A DNA stretch of 64,000 nucleotides from assembly GCF_046719735.1 (NCBI RefSeq), contig NZ_JAUTWQ010000011.1, positions 62,001-126,000 on the forward strand, read 5' to 3'. The notes beneath the pieces were generated by a model. The model was given only the letters and a program-made list of their open reading frames with translations. It was not told the origin of the DNA and did not search any database. The position numbers and the translations under genes are program-made. The DNA comes from Halobacillus_B rhizosphaerae (GTDB lineage Bacteria; Bacillota; Bacilli; Bacillales; Halobacillaceae). Below are positions 60,988-64,000 of this stretch, in pieces. Numbering within the stretch: position 1 is the first letter of the stretch; the number at the start of each line of letters is the position of its first letter.

Positions 60988-62517
60988 TTAAGCTTTACGA
61001 ATTGCACTATTTTTCTTGTCTTTTTTGCTAGGTTTATGGACACGTATTTCTTGGCTAGCGGTTTTGAAGAAAGAGTATCCCATTAACATGACAATAATCG
61101 AGAAAGGAAAAGCGGCGATGATTAATACGTTCTGTAATCCTTGGGTTCCACCAAAGTAGACAATGATGGCTGCCATTGATGAAAGAGCGAGTCCCCAAGC
61201 GATTTTCACGAGACCTGGAGGGTTTATCGAACCATTCGTTGACAGCATTCCTAACACAAATGTAGCGGAATCCGCAGATGTAATGAAAAAGATCGCAATG
61301 ACTACAATGGTCATTAATGACATAAAGGTGCCCAGCGGATAATGCTGCAAAGTAGCAAAGGTAGCGGTTTCCATTGGGAATTTAGAAATCGCTTCGATCC
61401 CTTTCTGCTGAAGGTCCAGTGCGGACACTCCGAATACAGCGAAGAAGATGAAACAAACAATCGCTGGAACGAATAATACTCCGAGCATAAATTCTTTTAT
61501 AGTCCGGCCTTTGGAAATTCTGGCAATGAAGATTCCGACAAAAGGAGACCAGGAGATCCACCAAGCCCAGTAAAAGATCGTCCAGTTATTAATCCAGGAC
61601 CGATTTTCTTCGTTTAGTGGCGCGATCCGGAGGCTCATATGGAAGAAGTTTGTAATATATCCTCCGATAGAATCCGTGAACATATTAAGGATATATAAGG
61701 TAGGACCGACGATCAGAAGAAACAGCATGAGCAGGAATCCTAGCACCATGTTGATATTACTTAAGTATTTAATGCCTTTATCAACTCCGGACCAGGCTGA
61801 AAAGATAAATAATGCTGTAGAGACAATCAGAATAATTAATTGCACGGTGAAATTACTTGGTGTGTCAAACAAGAAAGCGAGACCTTCATTAATTTGAGCG
61901 GAACCAAACCCTAACGTAGCCGCCACTCCTACAACTGTTGCTACAACGGCGAGTGTGTCGATGAGCTGACCCATCGCCCCTTTCATTCGTTTTTCACCGA
62001 ATAGCGGGATAAGGGTAGCACTCACTAGTCCTGGATAGCCTTTATGAAATTTAAAGTAGGCAAGAACTAAGGCTACGAGTGCATAGACAGCCCAAGCATG
62101 AATACCCCAGTGAAAAAATGAAAATTGCAGCGACTGTTTGATCGCTTCAGGGCTGCCTTCTTCGGCAACGGGACTGTTCTTAAAGGCGTGAGATATCGGT
62201 TCGGCTGTTGTCCAGAACACGAGTCCCATCCCCATTCCAGCACTAAATAACATGGCAAACCACGTAGGTAAGCTGAACTCCGGCTTATCGTCTTCTTTAC
62301 CGAGTTTGATCTTATTAAATCGAGAAAAAATTAAGTACACACAAAAAGCCAGCATGACCATGATAATCAGTAAATAGTACCAGCCAAATCGATTAGAAAT
62401 AAAGGTTGTAACGTTCGAAGTCACCGACTGCAATTGTTCTGGTCCAATGACTCCCCAAAGAACAACAAGTGCACAGATGGCAACTCCATACCAAAAAACA
62501 AGTGAAATATTTTTCAT
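60988..62517 (-). CDS. BCCT family betaine/choline/carnitine transporter
   Basis: 509 residues, 12 membrane helices. The GMGMGLVFWTTAEPISH segment (about 93-109) is the substrate/Na+ region of the family. The tryptophan-rich IFYWAWWISWSPFVGIF signature lies near 315-331. The C-terminus is highly basic (KPSKKDKKNS, then RKA). Takes up glycine betaine-type osmolytes with Na+ symport, in keeping with OpuD/BetM-like halophile carriers; which substrate is not determined. Start at ATG 62517 with AGAGGTGAG. Own terminator. Confidence 0.94.
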   Translation of the reverse strand: MKNISLVFWYGVAICALVVLWGVIGPEQLQSVTSNVTTFISNRFGWYYLLIIMVMLAFCVYLIFSRFNKIKLGKEDDKPEFSLPTWFAMLFSAGMGMGLVFWTTAEPISHAFKNSPVAEEGSPEAIKQSLQFSFFHWGIHAWAVYALVALVLAYFKFHKGYPGLVSATLIPLFGEKRMKGAMGQLIDTLAVVATVVGVAATLGFGSAQINEGLAFLFDTPSNFTVQLIILIVSTALFIFSAWSGVDKGIKYLSNINMVLGFLLMLFLLIVGPTLYILNMFTDSIGGYITNFFHMSLRIAPLNEENRSWINNWTIFYWAWWISWSPFVGIFIARISKGRTIKEFMLGVLFVPAIVCFIFFAVFGVSALDLQQKGIEAISKFPMETATFATLQHYPLGTFMSLMTIVVIAIFFITSADSATFVLGMLSTNGSINPPGLVKIAWGLALSSMAAIIVYFGGTQGLQNVLIIAAFPFSIIVMLMGYSFFKTASQEIRVHKPSKKDKKNSAIRKA

Positions 62518-62923
62518 TGACTCACCTCTTATGTCTATTATTTTTTATACAAAACTCGTACTCAGGGGTAGGTCCGCTTTACCATTTCTACATGTTACAT
62601 ACGTTCCCAGGGAATTGCAAACTGGCTAATCGTCTAGTTTCATTTAAACTTCCAGTCTGGCTCATAAGAGGGAGATTTGGCTGGACCCTTTGATATAACA
62701 GCGTTCTATTAACCTCAATTTCCCATCCTAAAGATTGTAAAAATGAAACAGAAAAAATTTTTTATTTAAATTAAAAAGTTATCACTGAACGTCACTGAGC
62801 GTCACTGAACGTCACTGAGGTAGCTAAGCGCCACTCAACCTCTTTAAACAGGTTTGGAGTTTAGCAAGGAGATTGCTAGGCTTTTAGATAGACGACTCGC
62901 CAACTTACAAGGAGGATTTATCT
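62518..62923. other. Intergenic region with 10-bp tandem repeats
   Basis: Between BCCT and the amidohydrolase. No gene supported. At 62783-62820 it carries CACTGAACGT, CACTGAGCGT, CACTGAACGT, CACTGAGG, a perfect 10-bp period. Confidence 0.5.
62783..62820. repeat. Tandem CACTGA(A/G)CGT repeat
   Basis: Nearly four 10-bp units in tandem, one turn of the helix apart, 104 bp before the amidohydrolase start. Could be a binding array or a chance expansion. Confidence 0.7.
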
Positions 62924-63991
62924 ATGAAAAGTAATAAGATTGCACTAGTAGATACGGATATTCACGAACGTGTCAGCTATAAGGATATTCTTGACCAATT
63001 AGATGAACCATTTCGCCACTATATTGAAAATTGTAACTGGGTTCAGGAAAAGCATATGCCTTACACACAGCCCTCCATTGCCGGAGTGGATCGAGCGGAC
63101 GCAAGGGTCCCTGATGGCCGTCCGGCTGGGTCCGATCTCGCTTTCATGCAAGAACAGCTGTTAGACGATATCGGGCATGAGTTCGGTATCTTAACGAGTG
63201 CTTTAGACCCATCTCCTTCTTCAATGCACGGATGGCATGAAATGGCGGCAGCATTGGCAACGGCTTATAACAACTGGCAGATAGAGCATTGGTTGGAGAA
63301 GGATGAGCGATTATACGGATCTGTCCATATTGCCGCTCAGGACAGGGATGAGGCTGTCAAAGAGATCGAAAGAGTAGGCTCTCATTCGAAAATGGTCCAA
63401 GTGCTCTTGCCCATTGATGACATCATGTGGGGAGAACCGTACTATCACCCCATCTTTGAGGCAGCTGAGAAACACCAGCTTATGATTGGTATGCACCATA
63501 ATGAACCACCAGTTTACTACGGAAAATGGCCAAGGTACTTTATTGAATGGCATACATTGATCCCGACCGCTCATATGAAACAAATAACCAGCCTGATGTT
63601 CAACGGTGTATTTGAGAAATTTCCGAACCTTGGCTTAATGATGATTGAAGGCGGGTTTACATTCATTCCGCATTTAATGTGGAAAATGGATCAGCAGTAC
63701 CGGGATTTGCGCCATGAAGTACCGTGGTTGAAAAGAAAACCAAGTGAAATCATGAAGCAGCAGGTTCGCTTTACTACTCAGCCAGCTGAGGAACTGACCA
63801 AGAAGGAGTTTGATTCTCTGCTTGAGCAAATGGGGACCGATGAAATGCTGTGTTTTTCCACTGATTATCCTCATTGGGATTTTGACTCGCCGCAGCGGGC
63901 ATTACCTAAGATGGATCCCGAGTTAAAGAAAAAGATTTTTGCAGATAACGCCAAAAACTTTTACCCTAAACTGCCCAATACAAAGGAGTGA
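62924..63991 (+). CDS. Amidohydrolase-2 family enzyme
   Basis: 355 residues with AAGGAGG at good spacing. TIM-barrel metal-dependent hydrolase or decarboxylase of the ACMSD-like group. Metal-binding candidates are D9 and H14 (LVDTDIHERV), a histidine pair in GMHHNEPP, H216-region WHTLIPTAHM and the aspartate in CFSTDYPHWD. The region MIEGGFTFIPHLMWKMD is typical of this group. Substrate unknown; catabolic decarboxylases of aromatic acids are relatives. The stop is at 63989-63991. Confidence 0.9.
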   Translation: MKSNKIALVDTDIHERVSYKDILDQLDEPFRHYIENCNWVQEKHMPYTQPSIAGVDRADARVPDGRPAGSDLAFMQEQLLDDIGHEFGILTSALDPSPSSMHGWHEMAAALATAYNNWQIEHWLEKDERLYGSVHIAAQDRDEAVKEIERVGSHSKMVQVLLPIDDIMWGEPYYHPIFEAAEKHQLMIGMHHNEPPVYYGKWPRYFIEWHTLIPTAHMKQITSLMFNGVFEKFPNLGLMMIEGGFTFIPHLMWKMDQQYRDLRHEVPWLKRKPSEIMKQQVRFTTQPAEELTKKEFDSLLEQMGTDEMLCFSTDYPHWDFDSPQRALPKMDPELKKKIFADNAKNFYPKLPNTKE

Positions 63992-64000
63992 GAAATCGAT

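Noticed and set aside
62783..62820. CRISPR-like array
   Set aside because: 10-bp units directly adjacent, without spacers or cas genes.

Overview
The window looks like the chromosome of a Gram-positive, endospore-forming-type Bacillaceae, most likely a moderately halophilic genus such as Halobacillus. This is an inference. It rests on strong AGGAGG-type ribosome binding sites with frequent TTG and GTG starts, a T-box in front of ileS, and a set of proteins typical of Bacillaceae: bacilliredoxin, a YtvA-type LOV-STAS photoreceptor, a Bce-type peptide-antibiotic module, a YgaJ-type peptidase E and a YpgR-like Nfu/HEAT protein. Osmotic-stress genes (KtrB-type K+ uptake, MscL, a BCCT carrier) fit a halophile. 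I see no rRNA, tRNA, prophage, transposase or CRISPR array.

Layout. 1-4000: the 3'-truncated glutaminase, cydAB and a methyltransferase, all on the minus strand. 4100-7610: T-box and a long, type-2-like isoleucyl-tRNA synthetase. 7700-8200: two long hairpin repeats. 8250-11000: TetR, KtrB and MscL with an added zinc ribbon. 11100-14140: a response regulator/histidine kinase/molybdopterin oxidoreductase operon, followed by a repetitive acidic lipoprotein. 14900-20300: an A+T-rich accessory stretch of small regulators, small membrane proteins, DinB, a frameshifted BKACE (DUF849) gene, an MFS carrier, Nudix and several microproteins. 20430-25610: bacilliredoxin, Nfu/HEAT protein and a 1141-residue membrane protein. 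25700-32700: ABC exporter with DUF4064, HD-GYP protein, a small CxxC protein, FNT channel, a frameshifted peptidase E and DinB. 32880-34860: an AimR-like TPR protein lacking a helix-turn-helix, next to a TipA-type MerR. 35200-40600: methyltransferase, glycolate oxidase glcDF, FMN reductase, GNAT. 40800-41430: two more hairpin repeats. 41680-51720: SDR, MoeB/ThiF, AI-2E-type permease, YeiH/LysR, MFS/LysR, LOV photoreceptor, VOC protein. 51950-64000: acyl-CoA dehydrogenase, the Bce-type BceRSAB operon, DUF2207 protein, HAD phosphatase, YnfA, BCCT carrier, amidohydrolase.

Three things stand out. First, six dispersed hairpin elements have arms that differ between copies but remain self-complementary, around a conserved asymmetric core. 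Second, an orphan arbitrium-receptor-like gene has a perfect palindrome just upstream of its start. Third, a palindrome matching the Bce-type regulator consensus lies at the bceS/bceA junction. Two genes (peptidase E and the BKACE enzyme) are interrupted by frameshifts near their 5' ends. These could be real pseudogenes or base-calling errors. Several genes of 23-58 codons with good ribosome binding sites are also annotated.
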